From the NCBI RefSeq assembly GCF_018130785.1, contig NZ_JAFCJT010000042.1, forward strand, positions 1-33,191: DNA of 33,191 nucleotides. Direction: 5' to 3'. This DNA is from Bradyrhizobium liaoningense. GTDB taxonomy: Bacteria > Pseudomonadota > Alphaproteobacteria > Rhizobiales > Xanthobacteraceae. The notes below the pieces were generated by a model. The model searched no databases and was not told where the DNA came from. It saw only the letters and a program-made list of their open reading frames with translations. The first letter of the stretch is position 1. Each line of letters starts with the position of its first letter. Of the stretch, positions 7,744 through 16,975 are shown one piece after another. The position numbers were made by a program, and so were the translations under genes.

Positions 7744-9048
7744 TCAGTTGGTCAGATGCGAGGCGGCGATCGCCTTCTGGAACAGCGCGTTCAGCGCGTC
7801 GCTGATGCTGGCATCGCTCGAGACTTCGTAATAGTAACCCGACGTCGCGCAAGCCTGCATCTTGGTTGCGATCGAGCTGCGCCATGGCGCAATATAGGTG
7901 TTGTACCAGCTGTTGTTGGTGATCGCGAGGTAGGTGGTGTAGAGCACGGCGATCTTGACGCCGCGTGCCTTGATGGTGTCGCAGATCGTGGTCGTCAGCG
8001 GCTCCTGGCATCGGCCCGACGATGAGATCACGGACTTGCTGCAGCTCGAGGGATAGTAATAGTCGGCCACGCCGTCAGAGACGAAGAACAGCCATTTCTG
8101 CGGCGACGACGAGGAGCCGTCGCCGGGTGTCGGAATCGTGCCGTTCATCGACGTCAGGGTACCGTCGAAATCCGTGCACATGTCGTTGTTGTAGTTGGTA
8201 TAGGGGATCGTCATCAGGTCGACGCCGGAAACCGCCGTCTTCACCGAGGAGAGGCTCGACGAAAGCGCGGATATTGTCGTCAGGCCGATCGAGCTGCAAT
8301 CGCTGCCCATCGTGTAGACCGCCATCCGGTACTGGTTGCTCACCAGCTGGCTCGCGGTCGCGGTCTCCGTCAGCGACTGCGTCGCGTCACGCACCAGGTC
8401 GATCCGCATCTTGATCCCCAGCTTCTTCGCGATCGAGTAGTAGCTCGACGTCTGAAGCGTCTTCTTCGAGCTCGACGTATAGGTGTCGTGGCAGGCGAAC
8501 GCGCAGCTGTCGGAAGTCGCTTTCTGGAGCGCCGTCATGTCGGCCGTGGTGGCGCCGAGCCCTTGCGACGGCGAGTTGTCCAAGAGCACGTAGAAGTCGA
8601 TGTAGGCGGGCAGCGAAGCTGCTGCGGTCGAGTTCGCCGAGACCACGAGACTCTTGTAGCCGACGACACCCATGAAATAGGTCGTCACGGTCGTCGTGGC
8701 TGTCCCGACAGCCGTGCGCGTCGTGACGCTGTCGGTCACGTTGATGGTCACCGAGCTCGTCGTCAAGCCGAGGGCGGACATTTGTCCGGTGAAGGCATTT
8801 ACGGCATCGGTCTGCGCCGTCGATGCGCTCTTCGTGATCTCGCTCTTGGCGGTGGCGACCAGCACGGCGGTGTCGAGTGCGGCCACCAGCTTCGCTTTGG
8901 CGCGCGCGGCGAACGAGTAGTCGATGGCGGCGCCGACGAAGGACACCAGCGGCACCAGTGCGAGCGCGAAGATGATGGCGATGTTACCGCGGCGGTCGGA
9001 GACAAAGCGGGAGAGCAGGCGATGAGCATTCCCGGTAGCAAGGGTCAA
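7744..9048 (-). CDS. TadE/TadG-type pilus-assembly-like protein with vWA domain
   Basis: 434 aa. Residues about 18-45 (RRGNIAIIFALALVPLV, then GAAIDYS) form the TadE/TadG N-terminal membrane anchor. The following helix with KLVAALDTAVLVA matches the Tad-G region. A von Willebrand A-like domain follows, with a MIDAS-type DNSPS motif at YVLLDNSPSQ and FFVSDGVADYY further on. Paired cysteines (DSCAFACHD) suggest an oxidised extracytoplasmic domain. The protein should be anchored in the inner membrane with its bulk in the periplasm. The first in-frame start after an upstream stop is a TTG at 9048 with GAAGGA about nine bases upstream. I see no in-frame ATG before the membrane segment. No cpa, rcp or other tad genes are nearby, so this is an orphan copy and its role in pili is unproven. 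Confidence 0.85.
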   Translation of the reverse strand: MTLATGNAHRLLSRFVSDRRGNIAIIFALALVPLVSFVGAAIDYSFAARAKAKLVAALDTAVLVATAKSEITKSASTAQTDAVNAFTGQMSALGLTTSSVTINVTDSVTTRTAVGTATTTVTTYFMGVVGYKSLVVSANSTAAASLPAYIDFYVLLDNSPSQGLGATTADMTALQKATSDSCAFACHDTYTSSSKKTLQTSSYYSIAKKLGIKMRIDLVRDATQSLTETATASQLVSNQYRMAVYTMGSDCSSIGLTTISALSSSLSSVKTAVSGVDLMTIPYTNYNNDMCTDFDGTLTSMNGTIPTPGDGSSSSPQKWLFFVSDGVADYYYPSSCSKSVISSSGRCQEPLTTTICDTIKARGVKIAVLYTTYLAITNNSWYNTYIAPWRSSIATKMQACATSGYYYEVSSDASISDALNALFQKAIAASHLTN

Positions 9049-9696
9049 GCAAACGCATCCTTCAACGAAAACCGATGCGCCAGTCTAGCCCGCCGAAACT
9101 TACGTATCGGTTGATCGCGGCGTGACCACGCATGTCCTGTACGTTGCAGATCGTGTCGACATGCACCGAGAGCCTGTAAAAAACGAGGTTTTCGCGCAAG
9201 AGCGATGCTGAGACCCGTAGTATCACGGATGATGCGTGACGCGTCTTCCGCAGGTGTTGGCGTGCACGTAAGCCGCGTCGCGCGGAGATGCATCAACTTG
9301 CAGTAAGGGCGAGGACATGCAGGAGGTCCATCCGATCATTGTTCACGCCGTGATGACGCCCGCTCTCCTTGCACTGCAGGGCGATCGCATATGGCAGAAA
9401 ATGTGGCGGGGCAGGTCGCGGCCATCTTTCGAGATGCCCGCCGGCGGCGGGCCCCTCAGGATGAGGTCGCGTTTTGCGGCGAGATATCCGCCGAGCGTGA
9501 CGCCCGGAATTCCAGTTCATTAATCCAATTTGACGCGAATTTTAGCCAATTCACCAACAGGCGTTAGGGTTACTTCCTCGACCTCTATGCGAATTATTGT
9601 CCGCTTTACCACCCGCCTCTAACAGAGGGACGGCGGACAACGCACATGCCTCATACAGGCCAATAAGTGCGGCCCGCTCCACGCGGAGGTGGCACG
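9049..9696. other. Spacer between tadG-like gene and metZ/metY
   Basis: This 648-base spacer has no convincing gene. It should hold both divergent promoters. A GC-rich patch at about 9430-9470 (GCCCGCCGGCGGCGGGC, then CCCCTCAGGATGAGG) resembles fragments of dispersed intergenic repeats of this genus. The section nearest metZ holds the nested stem-loop at 9597-9640. Confidence 0.45.
9597..9640 (+). promoter_or_regulatory. Nested stem-loop upstream of metZ/metY
   Basis: TTGTCCGC (9597-9604) pairs perfectly with GCGGACAA (9633-9640). Inside it, CCTCT (9616-9620) pairs with AGAGG (9624-9628) around AAC. The structure ends 56 bases before the ATG. Position before a methionine gene invites an RNA-switch or attenuator reading, but I cannot match it to the SAM-II core. 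It could also be a DNA operator. Confidence 0.4.
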
Positions 9697-10998
9697 ATGC
9701 GCAACGAGACGATCGCTATTCACGCCGGCTATGAGCCCGAAGCCACCACGCACGCGGTGGCCGTGCCGATCTACCAGACCGCGGCCTATGCCTTCGACAG
9801 CGCCGATCACGGCGCCGCGCTCTTCAATCTCGAGGCCGAAGGTTTTCGCTACAGCCGCATCGCCAATCCGACCAGCGCGGTGCTGGAGAAGCGCATCGCC
9901 CAGCTCGAAGGCGGCGTCGGCGCGCTCGCAGTCGCGACCGGGCAGGCGGCGCTGCATTTCGCCTTCGTCAACGTCGCCGATCACGGCGGCAACATCGTTT
10001 CCGTGCCGCAGCTCTACGGCACCACGCACACGCTGCTCTCGCACATCCTGCCACGCCAGGGGATCGTCGGCCGCTTTGCCGAGAGCGACAAGCCTGAGGC
10101 GATCGCGAAGCTGATCGACGAGAACACTCGCGCCGTGTTCGCCGAGACCATCGGCAATCCCGCCGGCAATGTCTGCGATATCGAGGCCTTGGCCAAGATC
10201 GCGCATGCCCATGGCGTGCCGCTCATCGTGGACAACACGGTCGCGACCCCGATCCTGCTCAAGCCGTTCGACTACGGCGCCGACATCGCCGTGCATTCGC
10301 TCACCAAGTTTCTGGGCGGCCATGGCACGACGCTGGGCGGAGCCATCGTCGATTCCGGAAACTTCCCCTGGGCCAAGCACGCGGACCGTTTCCCGGCCTA
10401 CAACAAGCCCGACGCCTCCTATCACGGTCTCGTCTATGCCGAACGCTTCGGCAGGACCGCCTATATCGAGCGCGCCCGCAGCGTCTATCAGCGCACCATG
10501 GGCTCGGTGCTGTCGCCGTTCAACGCCTTCCTGCTGCTCCAGGGTATCGAGACCGTCGCGCTGCGGATGGAGCGCCACTGCGAGAACGCCCGCAAGGTCG
10601 CCGAATTCCTGCGCAAGGACTCGCGCGTCGCCTGGGTCAACTACACCGGCTTTCCGGACAGCCCCTATTACCCGCTCGTTCATAAATACCTCGACGGTAA
10701 CGCCTCCTCGCTGTTCACGTTCGGCATCAAGGGCGGCATGGAGGCCGGCAAGGCCTTCTACGATGCGCTGAAGCTGATCACGCGCCTCGTCAATATCGGC
10801 GATGCCAAGTCGCTGGCGTGCCATCCGGCCTCGACCACCCACCGGCAGATGTCGACGGAGCAGCAGCGCGTCGCCGGCGTGCTGCCGGAGACGATCCGCC
10901 TGTCGATCGGCATCGAGCATTCCGCAGATATCATCGAGGACATCGACCAGGCGCTCGAGAAGGCCTGCCCGTCGGCACGCCTCCAGGCCGCGGAGTAG
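9697..10998 (+). CDS. metZ: O-acyl-homoserine sulfhydrylase (Cys/Met metabolism PLP enzyme)
   Basis: 433 aa, cytoplasmic, fold-type I PLP enzyme of the Cys/Met metabolism family. The PLP-binding lysine is Lys204 in SLTKFLGGHGT, preceded by the cofactor aspartate in IVDNTVATP. RYSRIANPTSAVLEKRIAQLEGG in the N-terminal half is diagnostic. The length and the RNETIAIHAGYEP start fit O-acetylhomoserine sulfhydrylase (MetY-like) as well as O-succinylhomoserine sulfhydrylase (MetZ), so the symbol is provisional. The reaction is acylhomoserine plus sulfide to homocysteine. GGAGGT lies seven bases before the ATG at 9697; a GTG at 9667 is in frame but the ribosome site rules against it. The gene is twelve bases upstream of metA, giving a two-gene direct-sulfhydrylation operon. 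Confidence 0.92.
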   Translation: MRNETIAIHAGYEPEATTHAVAVPIYQTAAYAFDSADHGAALFNLEAEGFRYSRIANPTSAVLEKRIAQLEGGVGALAVATGQAALHFAFVNVADHGGNIVSVPQLYGTTHTLLSHILPRQGIVGRFAESDKPEAIAKLIDENTRAVFAETIGNPAGNVCDIEALAKIAHAHGVPLIVDNTVATPILLKPFDYGADIAVHSLTKFLGGHGTTLGGAIVDSGNFPWAKHADRFPAYNKPDASYHGLVYAERFGRTAYIERARSVYQRTMGSVLSPFNAFLLLQGIETVALRMERHCENARKVAEFLRKDSRVAWVNYTGFPDSPYYPLVHKYLDGNASSLFTFGIKGGMEAGKAFYDALKLITRLVNIGDAKSLACHPASTTHRQMSTEQQRVAGVLPETIRLSIGIEHSADIIEDIDQALEKACPSARLQAAE

Positions 10999-11010
10999 AC
11001 GACGGCGCCG

Positions 11011-12012
11011 ATGACGATCTTGATCGACAGGGATCAAGGCATATCGAGCCCGGCGCTGGTGCCGGCCGACGGCGATCTCGCACGCGACCGCGTTGGCACT
11101 GAGCTCACCGTCGGCCTGATCAACAACATGCCGGACCCGGCATTGAAGGCGACCGAGCGGCAGTTCATGAAGCTGCTTCAGGCCGCCGCAGGCCCGCGCC
11201 GCATCCGCTTCCATTGTTTCTCACTGCCCTCGGTGAAGCGCTCGCCGGAAGCGAAGTGGCATGTCGAGAGTGAATATTCGGAACTCTCCGAGCTCGGACG
11301 CCACAAGTTCGACGGGCTGATCGTGACCGGCGCCGAGCCGGTCGCACCCGAACTCGACCAGGAACCATACTGGCGTGATCTCACCGAGCTGATCGACTGG
11401 GCCAAGGTCAACACGCGCTCGGCGATCTGGTCGTGCCTCGCCGCGCATGCGGCGGTGCTGCATCTCGACCGTATCGAACGGCGGCGGCTGTCGGCCAAAT
11501 GTCACGGCATTTTCGACTGCGAAGCCGTAACGAACGATTCCCTGACGCGGGCCGCGCCTGCGCCGCTCAAGATCTCGCATTCGCGTTTGAACGAGATCGC
11601 GGAGGGCGATCTGGCGCAGGCCGGGTACCAGGTGCTGACGCGTTCGGCAAAGGCCGGTGTCGATATCTTCGTCCGGCAATATGCCAGCCGCTTCGTGTTC
11701 TTCCAGGGGCACCCGGAATACGATGCGCTGTCGCTCCAGCGCGAATATTTGCGCGACATCGGCCGCTATCTCGCGCGCGAGCGCGAGACTTATCCGCACC
11801 TGCCCGTGAGCTATTTTGACGCAGCGACTGAAGAGAAACTCAATCGCTTCGAGAAGAAGGCGGCCCACCAGCGCCACCCGGCGCTCAGCAACGAACTGCC
11901 AGCGCTGAGTTTGCGCACAGATATCGCCGCTGGCAGCGCCGCTGCGGCGCTTTTCCGCAACTGGCTGCAATATCTCGGCGCGGAAGCCGATACCTCGGTC
12001 CCTGCACGCTAG
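11011..12012 (+). CDS. metA: Homoserine O-acyltransferase, MetA (HTS) family, divergent
   Basis: 333 aa, cytoplasmic, glutamine-amidotransferase-like fold. It should transfer an acyl group from acyl-CoA to homoserine, feeding the sulfhydrylase encoded twelve bases upstream. Cys142 in WSCLAAHAAV aligns with the E. coli nucleophile, and His234 and Glu236 in FQGHPEYD complete the expected triad. Two family landmarks are altered. The NLMPKK loop carrying the oxyanion lysine reads NNMPDPALK, with an apparent two-residue insertion. The TGAP(L/V)(G/E) specificity loop reads TGAEPV, so the residue used to tell succinyl from acetyl donors is Val111. The acyl donor therefore cannot be predicted. The ATG at 11011 has only a weak ribosome site, consistent with coupling to the upstream gene. 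Confidence 0.85.
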   Translation: MTILIDRDQGISSPALVPADGDLARDRVGTELTVGLINNMPDPALKATERQFMKLLQAAAGPRRIRFHCFSLPSVKRSPEAKWHVESEYSELSELGRHKFDGLIVTGAEPVAPELDQEPYWRDLTELIDWAKVNTRSAIWSCLAAHAAVLHLDRIERRRLSAKCHGIFDCEAVTNDSLTRAAPAPLKISHSRLNEIAEGDLAQAGYQVLTRSAKAGVDIFVRQYASRFVFFQGHPEYDALSLQREYLRDIGRYLARERETYPHLPVSYFDAATEEKLNRFEKKAAHQRHPALSNELPALSLRTDIAAGSAAAALFRNWLQYLGAEADTSVPAR

Positions 12013-12117
12013 ACGAAGGTCGTTGGTTCCGCGTTAGGATTACCCGGGCGTTAGGCTTGCCTCAACCAGCGCACGAATGTTTCAGTAGAGAAATACGGAA
12101 TCACAGGAAACGCAGTC

Positions 12118-12861
12118 GTGTGGTCGGCACTCCAGGGACGCGTGAGCAATCGGCTGGCCCGGCATTTCCGCGCCGCGCCGCACCGCCTGCCTGCGCATGC
12201 GCCGATGGTGAGCTTCACCTTCGACGACGCCCCCGATAGCGCCGCAGGCGAGGGCGCCGAGCTTCTGGAGAAGCATGGCGGCCGCGGCACGTACTACCTG
12301 GCCGGCAGCTTGATCGATCGTCCGTCGGATCATTGGCACGGCCTGTCGAATGACGCGATCGTGCGGCTTCACCGGGGCGGCCATGAGATTGCCTGCCACA
12401 CCTTCTCGCACCAGAGCTCGGCCAATCTCGACGAGGCCGCCATGGCCCGCGAAATCGAACGGAATCGCAGCCACTTCCGCGACATAGATTCCTCGATCAA
12501 GCTGGAGAACTTCGCCTATCCCTATGGGATCGCCTCGGTCTGGCGCAAGCCGCAGCTCGCAAAGACCTTCCGCTCGGCGCGCGGTATCCTTCCCGGCGTT
12601 AATCGCGACGTCATCGACCTCCAGTTCCTGCGCGCCTCGCCTCTGGTCGATTGCGAGATCGATATTGCGGGCGTCGATCGCTATTTCGACGAGGCGGTCG
12701 CAAGCGGCGGATGGCTGATTTTCTACGGCCACGATGTCGCCAACGCGCCAAGCCCCTATGGCTGCACGCCGCACCTGATGCGCCAAGCGCTGGAGGCGGC
12801 CCAGCGACGTAGCATGCCGATCGTGACCGTCGCGGAAGCGCTGCGACGAATCGGGGCGTAG
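12118..12861 (+). CDS. Polysaccharide deacetylase (NodB-homology) family protein
   Basis: 247 aa. The carbohydrate esterase 4 fold is recognised by SFTFDDAPDS (Asp36 and Asp37, catalytic base and metal ligand) and HEIACHTFSH (His94 and His98, metal ligands). FAYPYG and the late FYGHDV match the other conserved motifs. The expected reaction is metal-dependent removal of N- or O-acetyl groups from a glycan. I see no signal peptide, so it is either cytoplasmic, like NodB, or exported by another route. A GTG at 12118 is the start, with AGGA about nine bases upstream. It lies 105 bases after metA on the same strand, and nothing ties it functionally to methionine synthesis. There are no nod genes nearby, so a Nod-factor role is not implied. 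Confidence 0.85.
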   Translation: MWSALQGRVSNRLARHFRAAPHRLPAHAPMVSFTFDDAPDSAAGEGAELLEKHGGRGTYYLAGSLIDRPSDHWHGLSNDAIVRLHRGGHEIACHTFSHQSSANLDEAAMAREIERNRSHFRDIDSSIKLENFAYPYGIASVWRKPQLAKTFRSARGILPGVNRDVIDLQFLRASPLVDCEIDIAGVDRYFDEAVASGGWLIFYGHDVANAPSPYGCTPHLMRQALEAAQRRSMPIVTVAEALRRIGA

Positions 12862-12867
12862 CTGCTT

Positions 12868-13072
12868 CTTCCCTTCGCCCCTTGCGGGAGAAGGTGGCAT
12901 AGGCGGCCTTTGGCCGCCGTTCTTAAGGAACGCCGAAGCGAGGCTTCGGCTATGGCGCAGGATGAGGGTTCTCTCGTCATATTCTCCGCTAGAGATTTAT
13001 TCGCGGATAGAACCCCTCGCCCGTCTCGCCGCTATGCGGCGAGCCACCCTCTGCCGCAAGGGGAGAGAGGGG
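12868..13072. repeat. Dispersed palindromic intergenic repeat, copy A
   Basis: This element fills most of the 307-base spacer before recQ. The left end reads CCCCTTGCGGGAGAAGGTGGC and the right end carries CTCGCCCGTCTCGCCGC, GCGGCGAGCCACCCTCT and GCAAGGGGAGAG, so the ends are complementary. The same blocks recur at 19475-19624. Copy A has an extra central block with two hairpins of its own: GGCGGCC/GGCCGCC near 12902-12918 and GCCGAAGC/GCTTCGGC near 12932-12950. No reading frame of merit is present. Confidence 0.8.
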
Positions 13073-13168
13073 AAGAGTCGCGTCTTGCCGCGCAAACGGT
13101 CTTGCCACGCCGCCGCCGTCATGCGACTGGCCTTGTGACGAATCTCACGGCCTTGCACCGACACACCC

Positions 13169-15034
<1,866 letters not shown>

Positions 15035-15054
15035 GGCGCCTATCCATCCGCATC

Positions 15055-15211
15055 GTCCTCCCGGACAAGCGCAGCGAAGCTGCGTGCAGATCCGGGATCC
15101 ATAGCCACAGGCCGATGTGGTTAGGGCAAGCCGGCAACCACGAGTCTTCGCCAAATACGATCCTGTGGCTATGGGTCCCGGGCTCGCGACTTCGTCGCGC
15201 CCCGGGACGAC
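15055..15211. repeat. Long imperfect inverted-repeat element after recQ
   Basis: The left arm (15055-15111) and right arm (15162-15211) are imperfect reverse complements of about 50 bases. The inner 13 bases match exactly, CCATAGCCACAGG against CCTGTGGCTATGG. Each arm has its own small hairpin, CGCAGC/GCTGCG on the left and CGCGAC/GTCGCG on the right. The loop is about 50 bases. It sits between the convergent recQ and acdS ends and may act as a transcript end. It carries no coding sequence and is of a type I associate with Bradyrhizobium spacers. Confidence 0.75.
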
Positions 15212-15229
15212 AGCCTCGGTGTGTACGAC

Positions 15230-16243
15230 TCAGCCGTTCCTGAATGCGTAAGCATACCCGTTCAACGCAGGTGCGCCGCCGAGATGCGCGTACAAGATCT
15301 TCGCGCCCTTCTCGAAATAGCCCTTCTGCGCGAGGTCGATCAGGCCCTGCATCGATTTGCCCTCGTAGACGGGGTCGGTGATCATGCCTTCGAGGCGCGC
15401 GGTGAGACGGATCGCTTCCTTGGTCTCTTCCGACGGCACGCCATAGGCGGGATAGGCGTAATCCTCGATCAGCACGACGTCGTCGGCGACGAGATCCTTG
15501 CCGAGCTCGACGAGTTTTGCGGTGTTCTGCGCGATCTCGAGCACCTGCGCCTTGGTCTGCGCCGGCGTGAAGGACGCGTCGATGCCGATCACCTTTCGCG
15601 CGCGGCCGTCGGCGGCGAAGCCGACCAGCATGCCGGCATGAGTCGAGCCGGTGACGGTGCAGACCACGATGTAATCGAACTTGAAGCCGAGCTCGGTCTC
15701 CTGCTTGCGCACTTCCTCGGCGAAGCCGACATAGCCGAGGCCGCCGAATTTGTGCACGGAGGCGCCGGCGGGAATCGCATAAGGCTTGCCGCCCGCTGCC
15801 TTCACCTCGTTGATCGCCTGCTCCCAGCTCTTGCGGATGCCGATGTCGAAGCCGTCGTCGACCAGGCGCACGTCGGCGCCCATGATGCGCGACAACATGA
15901 TGTTGCCGACACGGTCATAGACCGCGTCCTCGTGCGGCACCCAGGCTTCCTGCACCAGGCGGCACTTCATGCCGATCTTGGCCGCGACCGCCGCGACCAT
16001 GCGGGTGTGGTTGGACTGCACGCCACCGATCGAGACCAGCGTGTCCGCATTCGAGGCGATCGCGTCGGGGATGATGTATTCGAGTTTGCGCAGCTTGTTG
16101 CCGCCATAGGCAAGGCCGGAATTGCAGTCCTCGCGCTTGGCATAGATCTCGACATTGCCGCCGAGATGCTTCGACAGCCGCTCCAGCCTCTCGATGGGCG
16201 TCGGGCCGAAGGTCAGCGGATAGCGCGCGAATTTGTCCAGCAT
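15230..16243 (-). CDS. acdS: 1-aminocyclopropane-1-carboxylate deaminase
   Basis: 337 aa, the standard AcdS length. This fold-type II PLP enzyme opens the ring of ACC to 2-oxobutanoate and ammonia, lowering ethylene in a host plant. The near-invariant FGPTPIERL, CNSGLA and GGNKLRKLEY (PLP lysine at Lys50), SIGGVQSNHTRMVAA, PAGASVHKFGGLGY and GVPSEET are present. PVYEGKSMQG keeps the Tyr-Glu pair, and YAHLGGAPAL keeps the leucine, that separate true ACC deaminases from D-cysteine desulfhydrases. I chose the ATG at 16243 (MLDKFARYPL) to match family length; an ATG one codon upstream is also possible, while a TTG at 16279 is unlikely. It is divergent from an Lrp-type regulator, the known acdR-acdS arrangement. 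Confidence 0.96.
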   Translation of the reverse strand: MLDKFARYPLTFGPTPIERLERLSKHLGGNVEIYAKREDCNSGLAYGGNKLRKLEYIIPDAIASNADTLVSIGGVQSNHTRMVAAVAAKIGMKCRLVQEAWVPHEDAVYDRVGNIMLSRIMGADVRLVDDGFDIGIRKSWEQAINEVKAAGGKPYAIPAGASVHKFGGLGYVGFAEEVRKQETELGFKFDYIVVCTVTGSTHAGMLVGFAADGRARKVIGIDASFTPAQTKAQVLEIAQNTAKLVELGKDLVADDVVLIEDYAYPAYGVPSEETKEAIRLTARLEGMITDPVYEGKSMQGLIDLAQKGYFEKGAKILYAHLGGAPALNGYAYAFRNG

Positions 16244-16317
16244 CATTGGGTCATCCCGATTGGCGTTGAATTGGCTCAAGCGCCTAGCACCGCCGCGGAC
16301 AAATGTGCTTTCAAATA

Positions 16318-16325
16318 TTGCGCAA
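16318..16325. promoter_or_regulatory. Short palindrome in the acdS/acdR spacer
   Basis: TTGCGCAA is a perfect eight-base palindrome, 75 bases upstream of the acdS ATG. It is short and could be chance. Its place in the acdS promoter makes it worth recording. Confidence 0.25.
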
Positions 16326-16356
16326 CAAATGCCGAAAATCTTGCAGGTATACGTCC

Positions 16357-16387
16357 AATAGATCTATTTTATTCCGAGATAGATCTA
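16357..16387. promoter_or_regulatory. Twin TAGATCTA palindromes, candidate AcdR operator
   Basis: The palindrome TAGATCTA occurs at 16359-16366 and again at 16380-16387, 21 bases apart, which is about two helical turns. The first copy extends to a perfect 12-base palindrome, AATAGATCTATT (16357-16368). The second ends 18 bases before the acdR ATG. Repeated palindromes on one helix face suit a multimeric Lrp-family regulator and would allow autoregulation as well as control of acdS. Confidence 0.55.
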
Positions 16388-16405
16388 AATTGCGAAGTTT
16401 CTTCC

Positions 16406-16870
16406 ATGCCCGCTCGACTCGATCGCACTGACCTTAAGATGCTGAGATTGTTGCAGAATAACGGCCGGCTCAGCAATGCGGAGCTGGCGGAAACCGTCGC
16501 CATCAGTCCCGCCACCTGCCATCGCCGCACCCAGCGCCTGTTCGAGGACGGCTTCATCGCCGCCGTCCGTGCCATGGTCGCCCCGAAGAAGGTGGCGAAG
16601 GGCACGCTGGTGATGGTCGGCGTCGTGCTCGACCGCTCGACCCCGGAGAGTTTTGCCACCTTCGAGCAAGCGATCACCAGGCTGAAATGCGTGCTCGACT
16701 GCCACCTCGTCGCCGGCGACTTCGACTATTTCCTCAAAATCCGCGTTGGCGACATGGAGGATTTCAACCGCATCCACGGCGAACAGCTCATCGCGTTGCC
16801 CGGCGTGCGCCAGACCCGCACCTTCTTCGTGATGAAGGAAGTCGTCGACAACGCGCCGCTGGAGTTCTGA
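16406..16870 (+). CDS. acdR: Lrp/AsnC-family regulator, probable AcdR
   Basis: 154 aa, typical Lrp size. Residues 4-60 form the helix-turn-helix (RTDLKMLRLLQNNGR, then SNAELAETVAISPATCHRR). Residues 68-150 form the RAM effector-binding domain (ALPGVRQTRTFFVMKEVV at the end). It is divergent from acdS with 162 bases between the starts. In characterised plant-associated bacteria this arrangement encodes AcdR, which activates acdS in the presence of ACC. That function is transferred by context and family and not shown here. The ATG at 16406 lacks a clear Shine-Dalgarno. The frame is open far upstream through the complement of acdS, but that extension is not coding. Paired palindromes lie just before the start. 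Confidence 0.9.
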   Translation: MPARLDRTDLKMLRLLQNNGRLSNAELAETVAISPATCHRRTQRLFEDGFIAAVRAMVAPKKVAKGTLVMVGVVLDRSTPESFATFEQAITRLKCVLDCHLVAGDFDYFLKIRVGDMEDFNRIHGEQLIALPGVRQTRTFFVMKEVVDNAPLEF

Positions 16871-16943
16871 GCATAGCGTTTTCCAGCGAAGTGGAAGCTG
16901 GTTCGCGCCAGAAAAAGCGTCAAAACAAAATCCAGCGCTATTG
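16871..16943. repeat. Short dispersed element of the AGCGTTTTC type
   Basis: Right after the acdR stop comes AGCGTTTTCCAGCGAAGTGG, a GGTTCGCGCCAG block, then AAAAAGCGTCAAAACAAAAT. ATAGCG (16873-16878) and CGCTAT (16936-16941) form inverted ends. I recall near-identical sequences as common spacer elements in Bradyrhizobium and relatives. Only this copy is seen in the window. Confidence 0.6.
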
Positions 16944-16975
16944 ATGGGCGATCCGCATCATGGGAGATTCAGGCG

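Noticed and set aside
9500..9696. SAM-II riboswitch before metZ
   Set aside because: I looked for the conserved GATTTG-type and CTAAAGGG-type core segments in the expected order and did not find them. Only the nested stem-loop at 9597-9640 is present.
9619..11214. 531-codon open frame on the minus strand opposite metZ
   Set aside because: It is a compositional shadow of metZ: Arg/Ala/Asp-rich, no domain, no ribosome site, fully antisense to a clear enzyme.
12118..12861. Nod-factor deacetylase NodB
   Set aside because: The fold is shared, but no nod box or other nod genes are nearby, and the neighbours are housekeeping genes.
15221..16405. Long in-frame extension upstream of acdR
   Set aside because: It runs antisense through acdS and has no family similarity. 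The Lrp protein is complete from 16406.
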